Assembly (NCBI GenBank): GCA_947492185.1
Contig: CANLMR010000009.1
Location: 1 to 64,000, forward strand
Reading direction: 5' to 3'
Source of the DNA: an uncultured Tenacibaculum sp.
Lineage (GTDB): Bacteria > Bacteroidota > Bacteroidia > Flavobacteriales > Flavobacteriaceae
DNA length: 64,000 nt
Made by a program: the position numbers and the translations under genes. The notes below the pieces were generated by a model. That model was not told the origin of the DNA. It saw only the letters and a list, made by a program, of their open reading frames with translations, and made no database searches. This document shows positions 54,916 through 63,048 of the stretch, piece by piece. Each line of letters begins with the position of its first letter. Positions within the stretch are counted from its first letter, which is position 1.

Positions 54916-57003
54916 CTATTCAAAAACTACCTTTTTAGTCTTTACTTTTCCTTCTATTTCTAAACGAATAATATAAACACCTGTTTCAACAGTATTTGGT
55001 TGTACTACAAGTTTATTGTTTCCTTTAAAAGTTTGGTTATAGATTTCACTACCTAAAACTGAGAACATTTGAACTTTTACCGGCTGGTTTGAATGAATAC
55101 CAGTGATAGTTATTTCTTGTTTATTTGATTTAAAAATCTGAATTGAATTGGTATTTGCAATCACATCATCAACGTTTAAAGTTCTAGCCGAAGTGTGAAT
55201 ATAAAAACGACCTATTCCATTTATTTTTGATTCTGTTTTAAAAGTGTATTTATCTCCTTCATTTAATTCAACAAAATCTCCAGTAACTTTATCTTCTAAA
55301 TACACTCCAATATCTTGAGGTAAGTTGTCTTTCTTAATAGAAATTTCAATATCCTTATTTGCCTCTGACGTAATTCCTAATGGGATAACCATATTATCTA
55401 CATTAGAATTTGGTAACGATTGAATCGTGAAATCTTGATCCTCAGAACCTTCTACTAAATGTGTATAGATATCAAACGAAGCTCCTTTAAAGTTACCAAC
55501 ATCATAACCAGAATCCAGTTCTTTAGTAGCATTATCTAAGTAATTGATTTTAGTGTTAACCGCAATTCCATCTTGTTCTGCTATAACTTGTATGCTAGGA
55601 TTATTTGTTCCTCTAGAAAATGTTTGAACTCCTGTTGCATCAGATAAACGTTGACTTTCTTTAAAACTAATTGAAGAAACTCCTATTCCTGTTTTTACGA
55701 AGAATCCTTGACCAACTGTTAGCGATAATTCTGAATCTAATAATGTTTTAGCTACATATTTATTCTGACCATTATCCCAAACGTATACTCCCACATTTAC
55801 AGGATCAAATTTGCTTAAATTCTCTTGTAAAAAATTTACACTAGCATTATTATTTATAGGTAAGTAAGCAGTATAAGGACTTCCTACCGCATTCCACTGA
55901 TCAGCAGCAACAACTACTGTTTCATCACTAGATGTTAAGGTTCCTGTAAAGGTAACCGAACCATTTGTGCCTCTTGAAATGATATAACTTTTTCCTTTTT
56001 CAAAAGTAATTGAATTCGTAATTATATCATCTGCAGTATAATACACCCATTTTGAACCTGCTGCTCTACTATCATCATAATAAGCTACCGCATATCTATT
56101 AGGAGTAACTGTAGGGTTTACACGAATATTATTAGTAGTATTTTCTATAAATCCTTTTACGCTTTGACCAGAAACTGGGGCAGTAATTAAACTCCATTTA
56201 TTTGCTTCTAAACCTGTTCTTTCAAAAGCTACATTTCCATTTGAAGTTCCTTTAACAATAAAAGTTCCACTTGTTGCAGTTGATGAAGTAATTGATACAG
56301 CTCCGCTATTGTCAAAATTTCCATCAATTATTACAGATCCATCCACACTAATAGCTAACGCAGCAGAAGCTTCTACTACAAAATTATTCGTTTGAGCTGT
56401 TAATCCAGAAATCACTGGAGTTTTAGCTACATTAGCAATTCTGACATTGCTAGTTTTCAAAGGATTTAAATCGTTACTCCAATTTGTTCCTGAAGTCCAA
56501 ACTGAACTTGTACTTCCATCCCAAACAGCTTCAAATCTTGTATGAATATAAAATCTTCCAATCCCGTTTTCATTATTCGTTAACTGAACTGTATAGGTAT
56601 TTACACCATCTAATACTACAAAATCTCCTAAAGTTCTATCTTCTATAACCACTTGAAGTCCGGCTGGTAAATTAGTATTGTTTGCACTAAATACTACTTC
56701 TTTTCCTGAATTTGCTGTTAAACCTACAGGAATTACCATAGTATCATAATTTGAATCAGGTAATGATTGATATGTAAAATCACTAGTAGAAGAACCGTCT
56801 ACTAAATGTGTAAACAAATCAAAAGCAGCTCCTCCAAAATTTCCTACGTCAAAACCTGGATCTAAACCTACTGTTGCTGTATTACGGTAACCAATAGTAG
56901 TAATTACAGTAGTTCCATCTGAACTAGCAGATAATTCTATTGTCTGAGCAACAACACTACTTATCGACAGCAATATAAAAATTGAGAATATTATTTTTTT
57001 CAT
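54916..57003 (-). CDS. T9SS cargo protein with internal duplication and type A sorting domain
   Basis: 695 residues. Signal peptide (ISSVVAQ). Residues about 20-165 and 475-620 are copies of one beta-rich domain (GFDVGNFGGAAFDLFTHLV versus GYDVGNFKGASFDIYTHLV, each ending GIGRFYIHT). A central region (about 170-460) matches that of the protein at 44241 (NRYAVAYYDDS, GRGxxxxISRGTNGSV-type stretch). The last 75 residues are a T9SS type A domain (IQIFKSNKQEITITG, GVYIIRLEIEGKVKTKKVVF). Surface exposed; function unknown. Compared with the 742-residue paralogue the N-terminal cohesin-like domain is replaced by an extra copy of the shared domain. Confidence 0.88.
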   Translation of the reverse strand: MKKIIFSIFILLSISSVVAQTIELSASSDGTTVITTIGYRNTATVGLDPGFDVGNFGGAAFDLFTHLVDGSSTSDFTYQSLPDSNYDTMVIPVGLTANSGKEVVFSANNTNLPAGLQVVIEDRTLGDFVVLDGVNTYTVQLTNNENGIGRFYIHTRFEAVWDGSTSSVWTSGTNWSNDLNPLKTSNVRIANVAKTPVISGLTAQTNNFVVEASAALAISVDGSVIIDGNFDNSGAVSITSSTATSGTFIVKGTSNGNVAFERTGLEANKWSLITAPVSGQSVKGFIENTTNNIRVNPTVTPNRYAVAYYDDSRAAGSKWVYYTADDIITNSITFEKGKSYIISRGTNGSVTFTGTLTSSDETVVVAADQWNAVGSPYTAYLPINNNASVNFLQENLSKFDPVNVGVYVWDNGQNKYVAKTLLDSELSLTVGQGFFVKTGIGVSSISFKESQRLSDATGVQTFSRGTNNPSIQVIAEQDGIAVNTKINYLDNATKELDSGYDVGNFKGASFDIYTHLVEGSEDQDFTIQSLPNSNVDNMVIPLGITSEANKDIEISIKKDNLPQDIGVYLEDKVTGDFVELNEGDKYTFKTESKINGIGRFYIHTSARTLNVDDVIANTNSIQIFKSNKQEITITGIHSNQPVKVQMFSVLGSEIYNQTFKGNNKLVVQPNTVETGVYIIRLEIEGKVKTKKVVFE

Positions 57004-57030
57004 ACTTTATTCTAATAAAGTACAAAAATA
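57003..57030 (-). promoter_or_regulatory. Promoter -7 box and palindrome at the start of the T9SS gene
   Basis: On the minus strand TATTTTTG (57023-57030) matches the Bacteroidota -7 consensus TAnnTTTG. Between it and the start codon lies TACTTTATT-CT-AATAAAGTA (57003-57022), a perfect 9-bp inverted repeat whose last base is the A of ATG. Transcription would start inside the palindrome, so it can act as an operator or place a hairpin on the start codon. No clear -33 element is visible. Confidence 0.45.
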
Positions 57031-57065
57031 ATACTAGTTTCACTTTATACTGTTTTAAAAAACAT

Positions 57066-57099
57066 AAAAAAGACCACACTTTTTAAGGTGTGATCTTTT
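57066..57099 (-). terminator. Terminator of the Arg-rich protein gene
   Basis: AAAAAAGA (57066-57073) pairs with TCTTTT (57094-57099) and CACAC (57075-57079) with GTGTG (57088-57092). The one odd position is a G-U pair in minus-strand RNA and A-C in the other, so it belongs to the minus-strand gene ending at 57131. T tail follows. Confidence 0.8.
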
Positions 57100-57130
57100 C
57101 GTTCTATTTATAGTAAATGTAACTTGCTTT

Positions 57131-58315
57131 CTATCTTCTACTTCTCACAACTCTTGATCGTGATGTTTTTCCTTTTGATCTACTAGAACTTGTGCTTCTG
57201 TTTGCTCTAGAATTCTTTGATCTTGATGAACTACTTCTAGATGTATATCTATTGTTTTGAGTTCTTTTTGTTGAACTTGCTGATTTATCTCTAGAATAAC
57301 CTCTCGTCTTTTGAGTTTGTGCAGTTCTATTAGTTCTACTTTTATTAGCTCTATTATAAGTAGACGTTCTATTATTCTTCGATCTATTTACAACAGTATT
57401 TCTATTTCTTTTTATAGTTCTAGTTCTAGAAGCATCTCTAGTTACTGATCTATCTCTTGAAACTGTTCTTGTATTTCTTGTTACTGAACGAGTTCTGTTT
57501 ACATTACGATTCGTATTGCTAGCAACTCTACTCCTATTAATTTTTCTATAGTTACGATCGTTTCTTTGATACATTGTTCTTCTACTATCTCTCGATCTAA
57601 AGTTTACATTTCTTGCGCTAGCTACTCTACGTCCTCTATTGAAATTATTTATACGAGCTCCTGGTCTGTAATAACTACGGTTTCTATAAGCTCTATTGTA
57701 ATATCCATTATAATAGTTGTTTCTATATACTCCATATGAAAATCTAAATGGTGAATAAAATCTTCTGTAAGGATTATTCCAAACAATACATCTATCAACT
57801 ACTGGAACTGCAAAATATCTATGGAATGGTCTGTACACATAACGCCTGTTAAACGTATTGATATATCCTGTACAGTTTAAGAAACTACCATAACTGTTAT
57901 AGTTTACAAATAATCCTCCAACTCGAGAAACACGTCCCCAACGATTGTATCTGATAAATACATCACCAGCTTGAACAATTCTACCATAGTGATCATAAAA
58001 AACTGGAACATCTTCAATTTGTACTACTGCACCATAATCATCATATTGTACAAATGGATCATAATTGAATCCTGAGTTAAAACTAATATTAACTCCTGGA
58101 GCATTTAAATTTACGTTAACCCCGTTTCTTGGACCATTTAAATAAAAATCAAACTGTCCATCAGGATACACAGCGAATTCAACTCCACATTCCGAAAAAA
58201 TGAACGAATTACCATAGTTATAATAACGAGCCGATGTATTTGTACTCGCTTCTGATGCGTTAACTGTAAACGTAGTTAACAAAAGTCCTGTTAGTAGTAA
58301 AACAAATTTTTTCAT
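57131..58315 (-). CDS. Exported Tyr/Asn/Arg-rich protein with extremely basic C-terminal tail
   Basis: 394 residues from the ATG at 58315; an in-frame ATG at 58354 would add 13 residues before an otherwise clean signal peptide (MKKFVLLLTGLLLTTFTVNA), so I reject it. Residues about 30-150 are an aromatic and Gly/Asn-rich domain (FAVYPDGQFDFYLNGPR, repeats of YDDYG/YDHYG/YNRWG). The remaining half has almost no hydrophobic residues and is built of Arg, Ser, Asn, Thr and Lys. Similar proteins are common but unnamed in Flavobacteriia as far as I recall. A matrix, DNA or LPS-binding role would fit the charge but is a guess. A sigma-54-like promoter lies upstream. Confidence 0.8.
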   Translation of the reverse strand: MKKFVLLLTGLLLTTFTVNASEASTNTSARYYNYGNSFIFSECGVEFAVYPDGQFDFYLNGPRNGVNVNLNAPGVNISFNSGFNYDPFVQYDDYGAVVQIEDVPVFYDHYGRIVQAGDVFIRYNRWGRVSRVGGLFVNYNSYGSFLNCTGYINTFNRRYVYRPFHRYFAVPVVDRCIVWNNPYRRFYSPFRFSYGVYRNNYYNGYYNRAYRNRSYYRPGARINNFNRGRRVASARNVNFRSRDSRRTMYQRNDRNYRKINRSRVASNTNRNVNRTRSVTRNTRTVSRDRSVTRDASRTRTIKRNRNTVVNRSKNNRTSTYNRANKSRTNRTAQTQKTRGYSRDKSASSTKRTQNNRYTSRSSSSRSKNSRANRSTSSSRSKGKTSRSRVVRSRR

Positions 58316-58365
58316 AATATTTGATTTTAGATGTACATCATTTTTTTGATACACACTTACTGTAA

Positions 58366-58382
58366 TACAATCAGCGTGCCAA
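58366..58382 (-). promoter_or_regulatory. Sigma-54-type promoter of the Arg-rich protein gene
   Basis: On the minus strand the sequence TTGGCACG-CTGA-TTGTA matches the -24/-12 consensus TGGCACG-N4-TTGC[AT] with exact spacing; the only change is T for C in the -12 element. Transcription would start near 58355, 40 bases before the start codon at 58315. Dependence on an RpoN activator is inferred. Confidence 0.6.
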
Positions 58383-58446
58383 AAATTTAAAATCTAATAA
58401 TCAAAAGTTAAAATTGTAGTGCCTATAATGTATAAACCATACAAAA

Positions 58447-58481
58447 AACAGCAGCTCAGAAATAGTTTTTGAGCTGTTGTT
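58447..58481 (-). terminator. Terminator downstream of the leader-peptide gene
   Basis: CAGCTCA (58452-58458) pairs with TGAGCTG (58470-58476), and after one imperfect position AACA (58447-58450) with TGTT (58478-58481). On the minus strand six T follow. It is 220 bases past the 59-codon gene and just before the sigma-54-like promoter of the next gene. Confidence 0.65.
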
Positions 58482-58552
58482 AGTTAATATTTAAAATACT
58501 ACTTAACGTAAGTTCGACTAAGAAAATAAAAGTCAAATATATCAATTACTAA

Positions 58553-58653
58553 TGTCATTCCGAATGAGGTATGAATGAAGGAATCTTTTCATTAAAGAAC
58601 TAACAGATTGCCACAAAAAATCTCATTTTATTACGTTTTTTCGCAATGACGAC
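58553..58653. repeat. Dispersed-type intergenic repeat with inverted ends
   Basis: The ends GTCATTCCG (58554-58562) and CGCAATGAC (58642-58650) are inverted repeats with one mismatch. The inside holds GGAATCT and AGATTGCC stretches. It resembles the non-coding repeats (GTCATTCCGAA ... GCAATGAC) scattered between genes in many Flavobacteriia. Only this copy is in the window, so the claim rests on resemblance. Confidence 0.5.
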
Positions 58654-58700
58654 ATTCTTATTAATATGAATTTCCAAGATAAAGCTATATCTAGCTCACA

Positions 58701-58880
58701 TTACTTAAGGATTGTTTCTCCTTTTTTACAGTATCTGTCCCAAGTAGTATTCGGATCACCATCTACATCTCCAGTACATGGCTTTGGAGCTTGTGGTGTC
58801 CAAGTTCTTCCTTGGCTTTCACCTTTAATATTTTGCAGTTCTTTTTTGCTTAGAATTTTGAAGTTTTCTGTGTTTATCAT
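58701..58880 (-). CDS. 59-residue peptide with double-glycine-type leader, bacteriocin-like
   Basis: ATG at 58880, stop at 58701. The leader MINTENFKILSKKELQNIKG matches the bacteriocin/double-glycine signal pattern (LxKxELxxIxGG), here with Gly-Glu at the cleavage pair. The predicted core, about 39 residues, is ESQGRTWTPQAPKPCTGDVD onward with Cys35 and Cys51 able to form one disulfide. Such leaders direct export and cleavage by C39-peptidase ABC transporters; none is encoded in this window. It lies 97 bases after the CHAT gene on the same strand and is followed by a terminator. Role could be antimicrobial, signalling or structural. Alternatively an orphan of the large flavobacterial group of leader-bearing peptides with no modification enzymes. 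Confidence 0.7.
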   Translation of the reverse strand: MINTENFKILSKKELQNIKGESQGRTWTPQAPKPCTGDVDGDPNTTWDRYCKKGETILK

Positions 58881-58977
58881 GTTGTTTGAGTTTTAAGATT
58901 AATGTATATTAACTACAAATAAGTTCTTATTTAACAACAATTGTTACTATTTCTTAGTAAACTTCAAATCTATTTTT

Positions 58978-61623
58978 TTAATATCTTTTAAATAAGAAAA
59001 ATAATATTAATACAACTAAAATTCCTAATCCCAATTTTAAATAAAATGAAACTTGAAATTGTGGTTTGAGCACTGAGTTTTCTCCAATTATAATTAATGA
59101 TGCCCAATAATAAGGTGAAGCTTCGGCATCTGAATTATTTTTTAAATACAAAAGTTTTGCTTTATGTAAAGCTTCTGATTTAGTAGATCCTTCACTTAAA
59201 TACCTGTAGAAATCTGACGTAATATTTGTAGTAGATTTATCATTCACTTCCCACAATGAGGGTATCACAGTTTTAGCTCCTGATGCAAAAAAACCTCTCG
59301 CTAAACTCATTACTCCTTCTCCTCTACTAATTTTACCTAAGGAAGTATTACAAGCACTTAATACCACCAAATTTGCTTTGGTTTTAATCGAGTCAAATTG
59401 AGATAATTTAAGTTTTGAGTTTCTAAATGCTATCCATGGATTAATAGTATCTGAAGCATTTGCATGTGTTGCTAAATGCAAAATTTTATAATTGGATGCT
59501 TCTTTTTTAAAATTTTCAACACTTGCCTTTTCACCTATTAAAAGTTTACCAGAATACAAGTTCTCCCCCAACTCTATTTCTTTGTCAGTATCTTTTAAAC
59601 TAACTAATTTATCAGAAAAATTTACAGGTGCTACACCTAAAAAATTCTTCGATGCGTTAAACTTAATATTTGCGTTCTCTTCTCTAAAGGTTAATGAATA
59701 ATCATAATTAATTTCGTTAAGTTCAACCAAGTATTCTTCTTTATCTTTATTAGGCAGTAGTGCTTCAAACGGAATAAAATTAATAACATGATCTCCTAAA
59801 ACAGTAATCTTCTTTCCTATAATTTCTGTTTGTACACTAAACGGAATCAATAAATTGTAAACAGAATTTGCTATGTGGAAATATTCCTTTTTATCATTAC
59901 TAGTTTCAAAAGGTTTATCAAGCTTATTTCTAAGTTTAGTTACGTCTTCTATTAATTTTTTAGTTTCCTTTATTTTAAATAATTTTTTATTCTCTTTAGA
60001 AATAAATAAACCATATGCATTTGGTAACTTTCCTGCTAAACGCTCAGCCATAACATAGTTGAGAACAACCTCATTATCAGAAACGTTAATCTCATCCAAG
60101 GTTAATATTTTAGATAACTCTGGGTTTAAAAAATAGTTGCTCCTTATCGATGTAGAATCCTTAGTAGATATCTTTTCTTTTCTTAAATCACCTATAAGCA
60201 ACAACGCTTTATTTTTCTCTATAAAATAAAAAGCATTATCAACATCATTAACTCTGTAACAAGCTTCTAAAGCCAAAATGTATATCTCAGAAACTAAATC
60301 TCTAAGTAAAAGCTTTGAATTATAAGATAAATCATCTTTAAGCATTATATCAACTAGTTGATCACATTGTTTTGCCTTGTTTATAATTAGTTTTGGAATA
60401 GTATTATCAGAATTTTCAAGCATCATTCTATCCCAATTTTCCATTTGAGTTCTAAAAACTTCTAATAGGAAGTTTTTATCTTCTACTTTCACTAATTTTT
60501 CTACAGAAATAAAATCAGGTTCTTCAACAAAGGATTCATTAAAAAAATAAGAGAGTGATTTTAAAAAATGTTTCTGTGCTAATTTATATTGTTTATTTAA
60601 AGATTCATTTTCACCTAAACCAAAGTAGATAGATTTATTAAAATCATCTTTTTTACTTCCTATTTCTAGTGATTTAGCATAATATTCTTTTGCTTTATTA
60701 TAGTCTAGCTTTTGATAGGTATATCCTAAATTAAAATAGAGGTTTTTAATATCTTCTTCATTAGAAACTTTGTCAATCAATTTAAGGGCTTTGTTATAAT
60801 AAAATAACGATTTATTTAACTCATCCCCATTTTGATAATATTGGCCCGCTATGGTATAATAAATTCCAAAATTATCTTCTTCATTGAATCCAGGTAGTTT
60901 ACGTGATAACGATTCTACTTTTAAAAAGTTTTCAATGGCTTTTTCTCCAGCTTCTTTACTTCTAAGAGATTTGTATGCTTTCCCTAAATTCTGATGTGCA
61001 AAAATTTTTGATTTTAAATCTCCTTCATCAATAAAACCAATAGCATTCTTATAGTTAGAAACAGCAGAAAAGTAATCTTCTTTGGTATGATACTTATTTG
61101 CTGTTTTAAGGTAACAATAGGCAATAGATTTTCTTGATTTTCTATTAAAACTTTTACAATCAGGAAACTTTAATGCTTTTTTATATCCTTCGATAGCGTG
61201 CTCATAATCTTTCTTTCTTTTATTATAAAACCCTACATTATAATAACTTGTTTTTAAAGAACAAGAATCTAAAGGATTAACTTTACTCTTAGCTTCAATA
61301 GCCATTTGATTGTAAAATATTGCCTTATTTATATCTTCTTTATAAATTCTTTTTGCTAATTCGTGAGCATCATCTCCTAACTGTTTATAGTCTTTATTTT
61401 TTTTATGGCGATTTAGAAGTTCGTTATACAATTCTAATTTATCTACGTTTTTTCCTGATAGAGACAAAATAGAATCTAAGCTTTTAGATATTTCCTGACT
61501 AAAAGATTTATGTAAACAAAACAAAAGCAAAAAGAGAGAACATAATATTTCTCTCTTAAAATTAGCTATATGTTTAATCTTAATAATCAAGTTATTCAAT
61601 AGGTGTATTAATTCCATCTCCAC
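58978..61623 (-). CDS. Exported TPR-CHAT protein (caspase-like fold)
   Basis: 881 residues from the ATG at 61623. Hydrophobic export signal (about 27-42, ILCSLFLLLFCLHKSFSQ), TPR helices (about 55-400), a helical linker, and a CHAT domain (about 600-850) with the catalytic dyad H720 in LHLATHA and C758 in LSACNTS, plus GEGVMSLARGFF and PSLWEVND. A C-terminal membrane segment ends in LFKRY. CHAT domains are clan CD peptidases related to caspases and separase. The ATG lies within the upstream lipoprotein gene (32-base overlap) and gives a long n-region; a TTG at 61590, 1 base past that stop codon, is an alternative start. The TPR and CHAT parts should face the periplasm. Substrate unknown; the two lipoproteins before it are candidates. 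Confidence 0.88.
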   Translation of the reverse strand: MEMELIHLLNNLIIKIKHIANFKREILCSLFLLLFCLHKSFSQEISKSLDSILSLSGKNVDKLELYNELLNRHKKNKDYKQLGDDAHELAKRIYKEDINKAIFYNQMAIEAKSKVNPLDSCSLKTSYYNVGFYNKRKKDYEHAIEGYKKALKFPDCKSFNRKSRKSIAYCYLKTANKYHTKEDYFSAVSNYKNAIGFIDEGDLKSKIFAHQNLGKAYKSLRSKEAGEKAIENFLKVESLSRKLPGFNEEDNFGIYYTIAGQYYQNGDELNKSLFYYNKALKLIDKVSNEEDIKNLYFNLGYTYQKLDYNKAKEYYAKSLEIGSKKDDFNKSIYFGLGENESLNKQYKLAQKHFLKSLSYFFNESFVEEPDFISVEKLVKVEDKNFLLEVFRTQMENWDRMMLENSDNTIPKLIINKAKQCDQLVDIMLKDDLSYNSKLLLRDLVSEIYILALEACYRVNDVDNAFYFIEKNKALLLIGDLRKEKISTKDSTSIRSNYFLNPELSKILTLDEINVSDNEVVLNYVMAERLAGKLPNAYGLFISKENKKLFKIKETKKLIEDVTKLRNKLDKPFETSNDKKEYFHIANSVYNLLIPFSVQTEIIGKKITVLGDHVINFIPFEALLPNKDKEEYLVELNEINYDYSLTFREENANIKFNASKNFLGVAPVNFSDKLVSLKDTDKEIELGENLYSGKLLIGEKASVENFKKEASNYKILHLATHANASDTINPWIAFRNSKLKLSQFDSIKTKANLVVLSACNTSLGKISRGEGVMSLARGFFASGAKTVIPSLWEVNDKSTTNITSDFYRYLSEGSTKSEALHKAKLLYLKNNSDAEASPYYWASLIIIGENSVLKPQFQVSFYLKLGLGILVVLILFFLFKRY

Positions 61624-62245
61624 CTATTGGACCGGAAATAACTATATCTCCTGAATCAAAAGGTTTAAATATTAAACCATCGTATATTGGTGGTAAAGGT
61701 ACTTCATCACAACTATTATAATCTGGAAAATCTGAAGAACCCTCAGTAGCTCCTGGTTCATCTTCTCCTTCATCAAGATTGTCTAAATCAGTATTTGTAG
61801 TAGTCGCAGTAACCACAACATTTTTTGACTTATTTGGCCTTGGAGGAAATTGTCTAACAACCTGTATCATCCAAGTATCTACAAAATCACAATCATCTAA
61901 AACAACTAATACTTCCCTGTGTTTTCTTACATCTTGTAAATATTTCAATCTATCATTCATTTTCCATTGTGGAGGGTAAACAATAAAATACTTTTCATAA
62001 ACTAATACTTCACTAGGTCCTGGAACTCTATATAGACTTTGATTATTTTTTGTTTTAGCAACAATCCCTTTTTGAGCTAAATATTCTTCAGCACTTATTA
62101 CATTTTCAGGAAATCCATTAACATTAGTCACTTCACCTTCTATTGTTATATCTTCATTAGTAACAACTTCTTTTTCATTTGAACAACCAAAACATAATAC
62201 TAAGGTTAAAGCAGTAAAGAAGAGTTTTGAAAAATTATTTTTCAT
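61592..62245 (-). CDS. Small lipoprotein, paralogue of the gene at 62270
   Basis: 217 residues. Lipobox LCFGC with SNEKEVVTNED after the Cys. Like its paralogue it has a VN-x-[FL]P-x-[ND]V-x-xAEE-like block (NVISAEEYLAQKGI), a YxKYFIVYPPQW or KKFFIVFPPDW motif, then LxYLxxxRK/AKQ, a CDFVDTW/CEYIDTW motif and an acidic DEPG[AV][TI]EG stretch before VPLPPIYD. No known domain. It directly precedes the CHAT gene and overlaps it, so it is probably functionally tied to it as substrate, inhibitor or signal receiver. That link is inference. Confidence 0.8.
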   Translation of the reverse strand: MKNNFSKLFFTALTLVLCFGCSNEKEVVTNEDITIEGEVTNVNGFPENVISAEEYLAQKGIVAKTKNNQSLYRVPGPSEVLVYEKYFIVYPPQWKMNDRLKYLQDVRKHREVLVVLDDCDFVDTWMIQVVRQFPPRPNKSKNVVVTATTTNTDLDNLDEGEDEPGATEGSSDFPDYNSCDEVPLPPIYDGLIFKPFDSGDIVISGPIGGDGINTPIE

Positions 62246-62269
62246 AATTTAAATTTTAAGGGATAAAAT

Positions 62270-62953
62270 TTATTGTTGAGGGATATTTGGATCGTCATTA
62301 GGTCCATTATCCGGACCACCGCCTGTGTTTGAATTTCCTGAACCTCCATCTATAATCACAATATCATATTCAGGTGGTAATGGAATTTCATAACAATTAT
62401 TGTAAAATTCAACAGTTTTTAGAATACTTCCATTGTTACCTTCAATAACTCCAGGCTCATCTTCTTCATTTGTCATTGTCTCATCAGGATCGACGTTTGT
62501 TGTAGAAGCTTTAACTACATTTTTAGCTTTATTTTTGACAAAAGGATCGGTACTTAAAATTTCGATATACCATGTATCAATGTACTCACAAATATCTAAA
62601 TCTACATAAATATCTCTAATCGTATTTTGTTTCGCTAAATTTAGATAATTTAATCTTTTAGAATAATTCCAATCTGGAGGAAACACAATAAAAAACTTTT
62701 TGTAAGTTCCTGTTCCTTGTGTAGTATTATCACCTAATCTTTCAGAAACACTATTATCTTTTTCTTTAATACTAATATTATTTTTTAATAATAATTCTTC
62801 TGCTTTTACTACATCTGCAGGAAGCTTATTAACTATAACTGATGAAGTTTCAACAGTAAGTTCCTCTTCAGTTACAACCTCTTTTTCATTTGAACAGCTT
62901 ATATTTGCCAATAATAATGCTGTAATAGCAATTTGTACAATTATTTTTTTCAT
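62270..62953 (-). CDS. Small lipoprotein, first gene of the CHAT operon
   Basis: 227 residues from the ATG at 62953 (MKKIIVQIAITALLLANISC). An in-frame ATG at 62986 would add 11 residues in front of this lipoprotein signal, and so is less likely. It shares the block order of the paralogue at 61592: KKFFIVFPPDW, CEYIDTWYIEI, NVVKASTTNVDPDET, DEPGVIEG, EIPLPPEYD. The C-terminus is Gly/Asn/Pro-rich. Acidic residues after the Cys suit surface export. It starts 24 bases before the next lipoprotein gene and faces the sigma-factor gene across a short divergent promoter region. Confidence 0.8.
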   Translation of the reverse strand: MKKIIVQIAITALLLANISCSNEKEVVTEEELTVETSSVIVNKLPADVVKAEELLLKNNISIKEKDNSVSERLGDNTTQGTGTYKKFFIVFPPDWNYSKRLNYLNLAKQNTIRDIYVDLDICEYIDTWYIEILSTDPFVKNKAKNVVKASTTNVDPDETMTNEEDEPGVIEGNNGSILKTVEFYNNCYEIPLPPEYDIVIIDGGSGNSNTGGGPDNGPNDDPNIPQQ

Positions 62954-63005
62954 TTTATTTTGCTTTATATTTATTGAGTTCCCCAACCCTTTAAAATGTT
63001 AATGG

Positions 63006-63013
63006 CAAAAGTA
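63006..63013 (-). promoter_or_regulatory. -7 promoter box of the lipoprotein-CHAT operon
   Basis: TACTTTTG on the minus strand is a perfect match to TAnnTTTG and follows a T-rich run, as is common in Flavobacteriia. It lies 53 bases before the ATG at 62953. No good TTG at -33 is seen, so the assignment is moderate. Confidence 0.45.
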
Positions 63014-63048
63014 AAAAAATTAAATATATTTTTCTCTTTTTTAAGTAT

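Noticed and set aside
58316..58354. Upstream in-frame start of the Arg-rich protein at 58354
   Set aside because: It would put 13 residues before a clean signal peptide and would lie at the predicted sigma-54 start site, leaving no leader.
58666..58896. 76-codon plus-strand frame opposite the leader peptide
   Set aside because: It is the reverse complement of the leader-peptide gene; the minus-strand reading has a recognisable leader and the plus-strand one does not.
62954..62986. Upstream in-frame start of the lipoprotein at 62986
   Set aside because: It adds 11 polar residues before a normal lipoprotein signal; the ATG at 62953 fits the -7 box better.
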